Shown here: positions 43,436-52,329 of the stretch, piece by piece | Position numbering within the stretch: the stretch's first letter is position 1 | How the letters are laid out: each line of letters starts with the position of its first letter | Source of the DNA: CAWDNM01 sp964521195 | GTDB lineage: Bacteria; Actinomycetota; Coriobacteriia; Anaerosomatales; JAAXUF01 | Assembly: GCA_964521195.1 (NCBI GenBank) | Contig: CAZFRE010000006.1 | Location: 62,001 to 126,000 of the forward strand | Direction: 5' to 3' | DNA: 64,000 bases | The notes under the pieces: model-generated | Told to the model about the DNA's origin: nothing | The model's database searches: none | Seen by the model: the letters and a program-made list of their open reading frames with translations, nothing else | Made by a program: the position numbers and the translations under genes

Positions 43436-44767
43436 GTGCTCTCGGAACGTGTTCTATCGACCGCACTCGGTGTGCTCAACAAGGGCTACCTTGCGACCAC
43501 ACCGTGCGATCTGAATTCACTCCCCTCCCCGACACACGGTCATGGCTACGTGCTCTATGCGCACGTACCGTTCTGCGAGCGGCTCTGCACGTATTGCTCG
43601 TTCAACCGGTTCCTGTACAAGGAGGACCGGGCCCGAGAGTACTTCGGTCACCTGCGTGATGAGATGCGCTTCGTCGCGGACCTGGGGTACGATTTCGCAT
43701 CGCTGTACGTCGGCGGCGGCACCCCCACGATCGTTCTCGACGAGCTTGCCGAGACGATCGATCTGGCCAAGCGGCTGTTCCCGGGGATCCGAGAGGTCTC
43801 GGCCGAGACGAGCCCCAATCACCTCACCGACGAGCTGGTCTCGACTCTCGACGGCCGCGTGCAGCGCCTTTCGTGCGGCGTACAGAGCTTCGACGACGGT
43901 CTGCTCCGCCAGATGGATCGCTACGGCAAGTACGGAACGGGTGATGAGGTCTTCGAGCGGCTCGCGTCGATGGCGGGCCGCTTCCCGTCGTTCAATGTGG
44001 ACATGATCTTCAACTTCCCGAGCCAGACCGAGGAGTCGCTCCTTCGCGACATCGAGCTGGTCAAGGCGACAGGCGCGAACCAGACCACGTTCTATCCCCT
44101 CATGGCGTCCCCGCTCAGGCGCCGCGAGCTCGCCGAAACCGTCGGCGACATCGATTTCGACCGTGAGGCCCGATACTACCGCCTTGTAGGCGAAGCACTT
44201 GCCCCGGAGTTCGAGCCGGCCAGCGCGTGGACGTTCTCGCGCGACAAGAACGCCATGATCGACGAGTACATCGTCGACTTCCCCGAGTACGTCGGGATTG
44301 GCTCAGGAGCCCTCTCGTTCCTCAACAACACCATCTACGGCAACACGTTCTCCCTCGGCGAGTACGCCGACAAGATCGAGCACGGCAAGATGGCCGTCGT
44401 GAAGCGCGGCAAGTCCTACGGCTTCTGGGGCCAGATGCGCTACCGCTTCGTGACCGACCTCTTCGGGCTGCGACTCGACAAGAAGCGCTTCCGCCGTGAC
44501 TTCGGCGTGCCGGTCGAGCTCGGTCTGCTCGGCGAGATCGCGTTCCTCACCCTCGTCGGTGGTATCGCGACCAACACGGCGGAGGAGATCACGCTCACTC
44601 AGAAGGGGCGCTACCTGCTTCTCGTGATGATGCGCGAGACCCTTGCGTTGTCCAACGACGCTCGAGATCAGGCGAGAGCTGAGCTTCCCCTCGAGGAGCG
44701 CATCCTGCTTCTGGAGGGCGACACGTCAGCGGCGCTGCATCTCGAGCCGTCGCTTGCCGCGAGCTGA
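43436..44767 (+). CDS. HemN/HemW-like radical SAM protein (coproporphyrinogen III oxidase family)
   Basis: 443 aa. The radical SAM motif CERLCTYCSF (CxxxCxxC) is at about residue 50, preceded by YAHVPFC, and the glycine motif LYVGGGTPT follows near 97. The C-terminal HemN-like domain is present (GIGSGALSFLNN, RYLLLVMMRE). It could be an oxygen-independent coproporphyrinogen dehydrogenase or a HemW heme chaperone; the second CxxC-type residues that separate these are not decisive here. Location next to a b-type cytochrome fits either heme supply or heme insertion. GTG at 43436 chosen for the AGGAGG four bases upstream. Confidence 0.8.
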   Translation: MLSERVLSTALGVLNKGYLATTPCDLNSLPSPTHGHGYVLYAHVPFCERLCTYCSFNRFLYKEDRAREYFGHLRDEMRFVADLGYDFASLYVGGGTPTIVLDELAETIDLAKRLFPGIREVSAETSPNHLTDELVSTLDGRVQRLSCGVQSFDDGLLRQMDRYGKYGTGDEVFERLASMAGRFPSFNVDMIFNFPSQTEESLLRDIELVKATGANQTTFYPLMASPLRRRELAETVGDIDFDREARYYRLVGEALAPEFEPASAWTFSRDKNAMIDEYIVDFPEYVGIGSGALSFLNNTIYGNTFSLGEYADKIEHGKMAVVKRGKSYGFWGQMRYRFVTDLFGLRLDKKRFRRDFGVPVELGLLGEIAFLTLVGGIATNTAEEITLTQKGRYLLLVMMRETLALSNDARDQARAELPLEERILLLEGDTSAALHLEPSLAAS

Positions 44768-44837
44768 TCGGAGCAGGTGGCATCCGGCTCGGCTAGACTG
44801 GGACGCCACTGTCTCTCACGCCTCCGAAAGGTGCAGG

Positions 44838-45416
44838 ATGACCGATAGCAGCAACCGCGTGCTCGTGATGGGCGTCGGCAACCCGTTGATGGGCGACGAC
44901 GGCGTGGGGCCACGCGTCATCGAACTGCTGGTGTCCGGCTACACATTCCCAGACAACGTCGAGCTGGTTGACGCGGGCACGATGAGCCTCATGATCCTCG
45001 ACCTGCTCCGCGGGGTCGACGATCTCGTGATCGTGGATGCGATGCGCAGCGAAGACACGCCCGCCGGAACCGTGGCGGTCCTCTCCCCGGACGAGATCTC
45101 GCCCGTCGAGGTGCGCCACTCCATGCACGACACGGGCATCGGCGACGTCCTTCAAGCGGCCGAGCTGCTCGATCGTGCACCGCGGACCGTGGCTATCGGC
45201 GTCGAGATCGAGTCGATCGACCAGTGGGCGCTCGACCTGTCGGCCCCGGCTGAAGCCGCCGTGCCCGTCGCGGCAGCGGCGGTACTCGAAGAACTGCGGC
45301 GCCTCGGCGTGGAGCCCGTACCTACCGAAGATGTCGCGGTGCACGCACGGATTCTCGAGGCGTTGCGCACGTTCGCACCGATGCCTGACTCCGACGCCCG
45401 ATCAGCAGACAGCTAG
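44838..45416 (+). CDS. Hydrogenase maturation protease for the NiFeSe hydrogenase
   Basis: 192 aa HyaD/HybD-type endopeptidase. VLVMGVGNPLMGDDGVGPRV is the family N-terminus with the first nickel-sensing acidic residue; ELVDAGTMSL and RHSMHDTGIGDVL give the second acidic residue and the histidine. Distinct from the protease at 15.1-15.6 kb, in line with one protease per hydrogenase. The C-terminal 40 residues extend beyond the core fold. If the large subunit carries Sec, this enzyme must accept a selenium-ligated active site. Confidence 0.9.
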   Translation: MTDSSNRVLVMGVGNPLMGDDGVGPRVIELLVSGYTFPDNVELVDAGTMSLMILDLLRGVDDLVIVDAMRSEDTPAGTVAVLSPDEISPVEVRHSMHDTGIGDVLQAAELLDRAPRTVAIGVEIESIDQWALDLSAPAEAAVPVAAAAVLEELRRLGVEPVPTEDVAVHARILEALRTFAPMPDSDARSADS

Positions 45417-47329
45417 CGTCCGAGGGCGGCGCGAATGCTGCGAGCGATGCCGGCCGCATCGAGCCCCGCGCGAGCGTACAGATCGCCCGACGCGCCCGAT
45501 GACGCGTACTGATCCACTCCGCACCGGACAAGCAGGGTACCCGAGCCGCACTCCGCCAGAGCGAGCGCTACCGACGCGCCCAACCCTGTCGCCACAGAGT
45601 GGTCTTCCACAGTGAGCAGCACGGGTGCCTCGGCAGCGTACCGTACCGCTGCGACATCAAGCGTCAGTGGGCACGACACGATGCCCACTTCGACTTCGAC
45701 TCCTTCCTCGTGGAGAAGATCGGCGGCTTTCACAGCCGCAGCAGCGGGCGTACCCATTGCAAGCACGCACGCATCCGCGCCCTGCCGTGCCCACACGACC
45801 TCACCGTAGGCGAACTCGTAGCCGGCACCGAACAGCGGCGCTCCGTCCTCCCCCGTGATGACCGGGAGCTTGCTGCGGCCCATGGCGATCGCGACGTTGC
45901 CCGCCATCATCGCGGCCGAACGCACCGCGCGGTCTGTCTGATTCGCATCGGCCGGCACCATCAGCCGCCATCCCGGCAGCCCTCGCAGGAGCCCCACATA
46001 GTCGATGCACTGATGCGTCTTGCCGTCCTCTCCGACATCGAGGCCGCAGTGCGTGAGTGCGAGCTTCAGTGCCGCGCCGTTGATGTCATTGAGCCGCTGC
46101 TGGTTGTAGACCTCGTCGAGCCCGAATGCGCCGAAGTCGGCCCAGAACGCGAGTACACCGGGCACTGTCGAGCACGCGCCTGCCGTAGTGGCGACGTTGT
46201 GCTCACCGACGCCACACTGGATGAAGCCCTCCGGTCTGACCTGCGCGAATCCGTCCGTCTTCACTGAGACTGCGAGGTCGCAGTCGAACACCCCGATCGC
46301 GACGCCCGGGTTCGCGACCGCGATGTCTTCGAGCGCCGCACCCCAAGCGCCTCGACAATCGGCCTTCGCATCGGCAGCGAGGATGCGCGGCGATCCCGGC
46401 GTGACCTCGACCGGCGGGGTCGCGTGCTCGAGTGCCGCGACCGTGCACGGCGTGCTACGCCGCTCGCGAGCAGCCTCCAGGGCCGACGGATCGAACCCGA
46501 GTTCGGCCATCGCGCGCGAGTACTCCTCGGCGGTGAGCCCGCGCCCATGGTACTCCGCAAGGCCCTCCATGAAGCTCACGCCCTTGCCGATGACCGTCTG
46601 CGCGAGGATCACGGTGGGGACCCCATCGGCATCCGCATCCGCCAGTGCGGCATAGAGAGACGCGATGTCGTGCCCGTCACACGTCAGTACGCGCCAGCCA
46701 TCCGCCTCCCAGTCCGCGGCGATCCGTACCGGCATGACGTCGTCGGTCCGACCCGAGATCTGGATTCCATTGACGTCGATCACAACGGTCAACGTGCCAA
46801 GCCCCTCCTTGACCGCAAGCCGGCGCGCCTCGGCGACCTGACCCTTGTGCTGCTCTCCGTCGGACATGGCGACGTACGTGCGCCACGAGGCGTCGGCGAG
46901 GCGTGCACCGATAGCCAGACCGACCCCCGCCGAGAGGCCCTGGCCAAGATTGCCGCTCGACCACTCGATTCCCGGAACGGAACGCTCGACGTGGCCTTCG
47001 AACACGCTGCCGACCTGCCGGAAGTGCGCCACGAACTCCTCCACGGGGAAGAACCCGGCGCCCGCAAGTGCCGCGTACGCTCCAGGCGAGGTGTGACCGT
47101 GGCTGATCACGATGCGGTCGCGCTGCGGCCAGCGCGGCGTATCGGGCTGCACGTTCGCGCAGGAATACAGCAGCGTGTAGAGCTCGATGGATGACATCGA
47201 GCCCCCCGGGTGCCCTGAACCCGCCACCGTCGTCGCCGTGAGTATGTGACCGCGAGCGGCGCGCGCACGGTCGGCCAGTTGCTGGATTCGCTCGGCGGAC
47301 AGCGGTGCGGCAAAGCGATTCTCAGACAT
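45413..47329 (-). CDS. tkt: Transketolase
   Basis: 638 aa thiamine-diphosphate enzyme of the non-oxidative pentose phosphate pathway. N-terminal SGHPGGSMSSIEL and SGNLGQGLSAGVGLA are standard. The ThDP/metal motif reads SDGEQHKGQVAEA, with Ser in place of the usual Gly and QHKG in place of LxEG, so this is a diverged branch. Pyrimidine domain about 320-490 (CGVGEHNVATTAGA with the catalytic glutamate); C-terminal domain to the end. Its stop overlaps the protease gene end by four bases, tail to tail. Confidence 0.87.
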   Translation of the reverse strand: MSENRFAAPLSAERIQQLADRARAARGHILTATTVAGSGHPGGSMSSIELYTLLYSCANVQPDTPRWPQRDRIVISHGHTSPGAYAALAGAGFFPVEEFVAHFRQVGSVFEGHVERSVPGIEWSSGNLGQGLSAGVGLAIGARLADASWRTYVAMSDGEQHKGQVAEARRLAVKEGLGTLTVVIDVNGIQISGRTDDVMPVRIAADWEADGWRVLTCDGHDIASLYAALADADADGVPTVILAQTVIGKGVSFMEGLAEYHGRGLTAEEYSRAMAELGFDPSALEAARERRSTPCTVAALEHATPPVEVTPGSPRILAADAKADCRGAWGAALEDIAVANPGVAIGVFDCDLAVSVKTDGFAQVRPEGFIQCGVGEHNVATTAGACSTVPGVLAFWADFGAFGLDEVYNQQRLNDINGAALKLALTHCGLDVGEDGKTHQCIDYVGLLRGLPGWRLMVPADANQTDRAVRSAAMMAGNVAIAMGRSKLPVITGEDGAPLFGAGYEFAYGEVVWARQGADACVLAMGTPAAAAVKAADLLHEEGVEVEVGIVSCPLTLDVAAVRYAAEAPVLLTVEDHSVATGLGASVALALAECGSGTLLVRCGVDQYASSGASGDLYARAGLDAAGIARSIRAALGR

Positions 47330-47427
47330 CGGGGCTCCTCACACGAGTGGCGGTCGACGGCGCGCGCCGTCCGCGACAGGTACACTGCAGGGCATCACTG
47401 GGATTATCCCGCAAGGAGGCACAACTC

Positions 47428-48234
47428 GTGCGAGACGCACTTGAGACTGCGAAAGCCGCTGCCCTCGCAGGCGGCCGCGTGCTTGAATCCAAGCGTGGCG
47501 ACCTGGGTGCCGTGCGTTCCAAAGGCTCCGCCATCGACTTCGTCACGGAAGCAGACATCGCCTCGGGTATCGCCGTGGTGCGCACCATCATGGAGCGCGA
47601 TCCCGGTGCCCGCTTCGTGGTCGAGGAAGCCGAGGTCTACGACCTGCTCGGCGCACCGAAGGGGACGATCGGCGACGGCGACGTCTGGCTCGTCGATCCT
47701 CTCGATGGCACCACGTCGTTCATCCACGACTACCCGACGTACTCGGTGTCGGTCGCTTTGCTGCGCGAGCTCGAACCCGTCGCCGGCGCGGTCTACAACG
47801 CGGCCGCCGGGGAGATGAACGCCGCTGCCCTCGGTCTCGGTGCGACCCGAGACGATCGGCCGATCCAGGTGTCGGACGCACGCCACGTCACCGATGCACT
47901 GGTCATCACCGGGTTCCCCTACGACCGCGGCGCGCCGCTCGATACCCAGATGGCGGTGCTCACCGCGTTTCTGCGTGCGCCGGTGCACGGCATGCGCCGA
48001 GACGGTTCCGCAGCCGTCGACTGCTGTCACGTGGCGGGCGCGCGCGCGGACGGCTTCTGGGAGTACGCACTCCAGCCCTGGGACATGGCGGCCGGCGCGA
48101 TCATCTGCCGAGAAGCAGGCGCGACCGTCACCGATGTGACGGGCGCTCCTTGGGACGGCCGTAGCACCAGCATCCTCACCGCCAACCCGGCGTTGCACGC
48201 CGAGATGCTCGCGGTGATCGCGTCGGTCGGCTAG
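47428..48234 (+). CDS. Inositol monophosphatase family protein
   Basis: 268 aa metal-dependent phosphatase. The metal motifs VVEEAEV, WLVDPLDGTTSFIHD and WDMAAGAIICREAGA are all present. It could act on myo-inositol-1-phosphate (lipid or thiol precursor), histidinol-phosphate or 3'-phosphoadenosine-5'-phosphate; sequence alone does not decide. GTG start at 47428 with AAGGAGG eight bases upstream. Divergent from transketolase with 98 bases between them. Confidence 0.88.
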   Translation: MRDALETAKAAALAGGRVLESKRGDLGAVRSKGSAIDFVTEADIASGIAVVRTIMERDPGARFVVEEAEVYDLLGAPKGTIGDGDVWLVDPLDGTTSFIHDYPTYSVSVALLRELEPVAGAVYNAAAGEMNAAALGLGATRDDRPIQVSDARHVTDALVITGFPYDRGAPLDTQMAVLTAFLRAPVHGMRRDGSAAVDCCHVAGARADGFWEYALQPWDMAAGAIICREAGATVTDVTGAPWDGRSTSILTANPALHAEMLAVIASVG

Positions 48235-48250
48235 CAGGCCCGGACCGTGC

Positions 48251-49744
48251 TCAGTAGGTCCGCTTCTGCTCGACCGCGTCCTCGGCGAGACTGATGCCCC
48301 ACTCACCGAGCACCTTGCTCACGGCCGCCTCGCCGCTCTCGATGCAGTTCGGCAGCCCCACACCGCGGTAGCTGCCACCCGCAAGGGCGAGGCCGGGCAC
48401 GTCAGCGCAACGCGACTCGATGAGCTCGACGCGGTCGAGATGGCCCATCGTGTACTGCGGCATGCCGAGCGTCCAGCGGTAGAAGCGCGAGAACAGCGGC
48501 TTGGCCTGAGCCGCGATGCCAAGGATGTCACGCAGCTCTGCGAGCGCGATCTCTCGGATCTCCTCATCGCTCTCCTCCATGACCGTCTGGTTGTTCGGCC
48601 CGCCGATGAACGCGCGCAGTAGCACAGCGCCCTTCGGGGCACGGCCCGGCCACTTGGTCGACGAATACGTCGCCGCAAGCAGCGCACGCTTCTCGACCTC
48701 GGGCACGAGCACGCCGAACGCGTTCATGTCGATGCCGATCTCGCTCTCGTCGAACGCGAAGGACACGGTCGCCGAGGAGCTCGCGGGAATCGCTGCGAGG
48801 GCGTCAGCAACGGTCTCGTCGACGCCACGAAGCAGTGGCTCGGCGGCCCAGGACTCCGTGGCGACGATGACCGCGTCGCCGGTGAGCACCTCGCCGTCCT
48901 CCAGCGTCACTCGCCACGTGCCGTCCTCGGCATGCGAGAGACCGCTCACCCCACAGCCGGTGCGCATGCGATCGCGACCCGCTGTGTCGGCCATCGCCTC
49001 CGGAAGCTCGTGCATGCCCTTCGTGAAGGCCGTGAAGAAGGTCTTCGGGTTCTTGGGGTCGGGCGGGTACTTCTTCTTCATCTCCTCGACCATCTTCCTC
49101 TGCGCGAGGAAGCCCGAGATCATGTTGCCGTGCTTCTGCTCCATCTCGAGCAGGTTGGGAAACGTCGCCGCGAGCGACATGCTGCCGGGGTCCGACCCGT
49201 GCACGCCACCCACGAGCGGCTCGGCGAGACGGTCCAGGATCTCTCGGCCCATGCGGCGGACGATGAAGTCCTCCAGCGTCTCGTCGTTGCGCTCGCCCGC
49301 CGGCACTTGCTTCTTGGGGACGAAAAGGTCCATGCCTGCGCGGATCTTCCCGGGCCAGGAGAACAGACCCGTGGTCGCGAACGGCAGGAACTTGGTGGGC
49401 GCGAACATCATCACACCGTCGGGCATCGGGTAGAGCTTGCCGCGCGACAGGATCAGCGTCCTCTTCCGCGACTCGTCTGTGGGCATCTTGTCCTGCTCGA
49501 TACCGACGAGCTTGGCGATGCGTGACACCGCCGGCTTCGCCGTCAGGAAGGAGTCGGGGCCGCCGTCCACGATGAACGTGCCGCGCTCGTGTTCGACGAT
49601 CTCGCCGTCGATCTTGCCTCCGAGCCGATCGTCCTTCTCGATCAGGGTGAACTCGACGTCGGCGCCCGCCTCAGCTGCCCGCTTGACCTTCAGCGCCGCA
49701 CCGAGACCCGCGATGCCCCCACCGATGATGATGACCTTCTTCAT
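48251..49744 (-). CDS. hemG: HemY-type porphyrinogen oxidase (copy 1)
   Basis: 497 aa FAD protein of the HemG/HemY class that oxidises coproporphyrinogen III or protoporphyrinogen IX. FAD motif IIIGGGIAGLGAALKVK at the N-terminus, DRLGGKIDGE after it and the C-terminal signature ALAGGSYRGVGLPNCIESGE. Paralog of the next gene with the same length, motifs and C-terminal end (EWGISLAEDAVEQKRTY against EWGIGLDEDSTEQKRLY). The start at 49744 matches the family N-terminus; the longer frame runs through the spacer. Confidence 0.9.
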   Translation of the reverse strand: MKKVIIIGGGIAGLGAALKVKRAAEAGADVEFTLIEKDDRLGGKIDGEIVEHERGTFIVDGGPDSFLTAKPAVSRIAKLVGIEQDKMPTDESRKRTLILSRGKLYPMPDGVMMFAPTKFLPFATTGLFSWPGKIRAGMDLFVPKKQVPAGERNDETLEDFIVRRMGREILDRLAEPLVGGVHGSDPGSMSLAATFPNLLEMEQKHGNMISGFLAQRKMVEEMKKKYPPDPKNPKTFFTAFTKGMHELPEAMADTAGRDRMRTGCGVSGLSHAEDGTWRVTLEDGEVLTGDAVIVATESWAAEPLLRGVDETVADALAAIPASSSATVSFAFDESEIGIDMNAFGVLVPEVEKRALLAATYSSTKWPGRAPKGAVLLRAFIGGPNNQTVMEESDEEIREIALAELRDILGIAAQAKPLFSRFYRWTLGMPQYTMGHLDRVELIESRCADVPGLALAGGSYRGVGLPNCIESGEAAVSKVLGEWGISLAEDAVEQKRTY

Positions 49745-49787
49745 GCGCTTCCTTCGTCTCGTCTCGGCGTCACGCGGACGCCGGTGT

Positions 49788-51287
49788 TCAGTACAGCCGC
49801 TTCTGTTCGGTCGAATCCTCGTCGAGGCCGATCCCCCACTCGCCGAGGATCTTCGACACCGCCTTCTCGCCCGAGTCGAGGCAGTTCGGGACGCCGACGC
49901 CCCGATAGGCCCCGCCTGCGAGCGCGAAGCCCGGCAGCGAATCGCAGATACGCTCGATCTCCTCGACGCGGTCAAGATGCCCGATGGTGTACTGCGGCAT
50001 GCCGCCGACCCAGCGATACACCCTGGCGAAGAGCGGCATCGCCTCCGGCTTCACGCCCAACAGCTTCACGAATGCGTTTCGAGTGATCTCGACGAGTTCT
50101 TCGTCGGACCGCTTGATGATCTCCTGATCGCGCGGACCGCCGACGAAACCGCGAAGCAGCACGGTGCCTTCAGGCGCGCGCTCGGGCCACTTCGACGACA
50201 TCAACGAGATGCCGGTGACCGGCTGGTGTTCGACCGCCGGCGAGAGTATCCCGTGCCAGTCGCGGTCGAAGGGGCAATCGGTCTCGTCGAAAGCCATCAG
50301 GATCGTCGCAGAGGACGAGCACGGTATCGACCCGACGAGCTCCTTGAGCCGCTCGTCGACGCGGTCCAGGAGGGGGATGGTCGCCCACGCCTCAGAGGCG
50401 ACGACGACGGCATCACCATGCAGCACCTCACCGGTCGAGAGGCCGATCTCCCAGCCGCCCGCCACCGGTGAGACGTAGGCGGCGGCGACACCCGTGCGGA
50501 CGGATTCGCGACCCGCGGCGTCAGCCATCGCGTCGGTCAACCGCTGCAGCCCCGATTCGAAGCTGCTGAAGAAGGTACGGCGCTTGGCACCCGGCTTGGG
50601 CGGGTACTTCCGCTTCATCTCCTCGACCTTCTTCTTCTGGGCGAGGAACCCCTTCACGAGCGAGCCGTACTGCTGCTCCATCTCCAACAACATCGGGTAC
50701 GTCGCCGCGAGCGACATCTCCTTCGGATCGGAGCCGTTGACCCCGCCCACCAAGGGCTCCGCGAGGCGGTCGAGGCACTCACGGCCCATCCTGCGGACCA
50801 CGAAGCTCTCGAGCGACTCGTCGTTGCGGCTGCCCGGCTCGACCTTCTTGGCCGGAATGACGAGGTCCAACGCCATGCGGAGCTTCGCCGGCCACGAATA
50901 CAGCTTGGTCGTGGCCATGGGGACGATCTTCGTCGGCGCGAACATCATGATGCCGTCGGGCATCTCGACGAGTCTGCCGTTCTTCACGATGAACGTCTTC
51001 TTGTTCTCGTCGAGTGTCCCGGTCTCCTCCTCGAAGATCCCGAGCTGCTTGGCAACACGATGCACTGCGGGCTTGTCAGTGAGGAAGGAGTCGGAGCCAC
51101 CATCCACCACGAAGGAACCGCGGCCGCGAGGATCCTCAATATGGTCAGTTGCGAGCTTGCCACCGAGCCTGTCGTCCTTCTCCACCAGGACGAACTCGAC
51201 ATCGTGGCCGGCGTCGGCTGCCCGGCGCACCTTGTACGCGGCGCCCAGACCCGCGACACCGCCACCGATGATGACTACGCGCTTCAA
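49788..51287 (-). CDS. hemG: HemY-type porphyrinogen oxidase (copy 2)
   Basis: 499 aa, same family as the copy 44 bases downstream. FAD motif VIIGGGVAGLGAAYKVRRA, then DRLGGKLATDHIED, and the terminal ALAGGAYRGVGVPNCLDSGE. Both copies keep the FAD-binding and C-terminal motifs, so neither looks like a pseudogene. One may act on the coproporphyrin route and the other on protoporphyrin, or they may form a heterodimer; this is speculation. It follows ferrochelatase in the same direction. Confidence 0.9.
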   Translation of the reverse strand: MKRVVIIGGGVAGLGAAYKVRRAADAGHDVEFVLVEKDDRLGGKLATDHIEDPRGRGSFVVDGGSDSFLTDKPAVHRVAKQLGIFEEETGTLDENKKTFIVKNGRLVEMPDGIMMFAPTKIVPMATTKLYSWPAKLRMALDLVIPAKKVEPGSRNDESLESFVVRRMGRECLDRLAEPLVGGVNGSDPKEMSLAATYPMLLEMEQQYGSLVKGFLAQKKKVEEMKRKYPPKPGAKRRTFFSSFESGLQRLTDAMADAAGRESVRTGVAAAYVSPVAGGWEIGLSTGEVLHGDAVVVASEAWATIPLLDRVDERLKELVGSIPCSSSATILMAFDETDCPFDRDWHGILSPAVEHQPVTGISLMSSKWPERAPEGTVLLRGFVGGPRDQEIIKRSDEELVEITRNAFVKLLGVKPEAMPLFARVYRWVGGMPQYTIGHLDRVEEIERICDSLPGFALAGGAYRGVGVPNCLDSGEKAVSKILGEWGIGLDEDSTEQKRLY

Positions 51288-51352
51288 TGTGTTTGCTCCC
51301 CGTCTGGCGAGTCTGTCGGAGTGAACGGCCGTGGCTGCTGACCGCGCAGAGA

Positions 51353-52327
51353 TCAGAGCAGCTCTGTCACGACCCGCGCAAGCCCATCGAGAAGAGCGGC
51401 GTCATCGTTGGGAACGCGCGCCCGCTGCCAACCGAGGTCTGCATCCATCGCCTGCTCAGCCGCGATGACATCCAGGTCGTACAGTGTCTCCATGTGGTCG
51501 GTCATGAACCCGATGGGGCTCACGACGACCGCACTGACGTCCGATTCCTGCGCCGCGGCGATCGCGGTCGACAGCTCTGGGCCGAGCCAAGCGCCCGGGC
51601 GCTCACCCTGTGACTGGTAGACAAGGAACCAGGCACGAGGCGCCTTCGACGAGCCGAAGGCGGTGATGCCCGGCAGCACCGCCTCTCCGTGCGCCATCGC
51701 CCCCTCCTCCATGCCAAGCTTGAGTGCAACGGCGTTCGCAACACGTTCGAGCCCTCGCACGTACGAGTCATCTTCCGCCACGTCGGACTCGGGGAGGCTG
51801 TGCGCAGTGAAGAGCACGATTGCACCGTTGTTGGGCTCGATGTCATTGATCCCGACCGCGGTGGACCCGGCATAGAACTCCACGTATTCAGGCAGGGTCG
51901 ACAGAAGAGGGGCCTCGACGACCGTAAGCCCTCCGTGGATCTCGGCGACACGCTCGACCTCTTCGCGGTACGCGCCGGATGTCACCTTCGACTCGAACGG
52001 CGAAAGCGAGACGGTGATGACCCGCTTGCACCCTTCGGCGACCAGTCCGGCGATGGCATCCTCGATGAATGGCTCCCAGTACCGCATGCCGATCCGAACC
52101 GGGACGTCGTGCCCGGTATCCGCGAGCCGTGACGCAAGACCGGCCGCCATCGACTCGGCGATCCCTGTGAGCGGCGATGCTCCGCCGATCGTCAGGTAAC
52201 GTCGGCACACGCGTTCCACGAGCTCGTCGGAGGGCTCGCGGCCCATGAGGTTGCACATGAACGGGCCGACTGCGTCCAGCGAGTCCGGTCCGCCGAAACC
52301 GAGCAGCAGCACACCGGTGCGGTCCAT
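51353..52327 (-). CDS. hemH: Ferrochelatase (copro- or protoporphyrin)
   Basis: 324 aa. Inserts ferrous iron into the porphyrin ring. It opens GVLLLGFGGPDSLDAVGPFM and has FTAHSLPE near residue 172, the active-site histidine motif, and SPIGFMTDHMETLYDLD near residue 268 with the proton-transfer glutamate. In actinobacteria the substrate is usually coproporphyrin III. Starts two bases after hemE stops, so co-transcribed. Confidence 0.93.
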   Translation of the reverse strand: MDRTGVLLLGFGGPDSLDAVGPFMCNLMGREPSDELVERVCRRYLTIGGASPLTGIAESMAAGLASRLADTGHDVPVRIGMRYWEPFIEDAIAGLVAEGCKRVITVSLSPFESKVTSGAYREEVERVAEIHGGLTVVEAPLLSTLPEYVEFYAGSTAVGINDIEPNNGAIVLFTAHSLPESDVAEDDSYVRGLERVANAVALKLGMEEGAMAHGEAVLPGITAFGSSKAPRAWFLVYQSQGERPGAWLGPELSTAIAAAQESDVSAVVVSPIGFMTDHMETLYDLDVIAAEQAMDADLGWQRARVPNDDAALLDGLARVVTELL

Positions 52328-52329
52328 CG

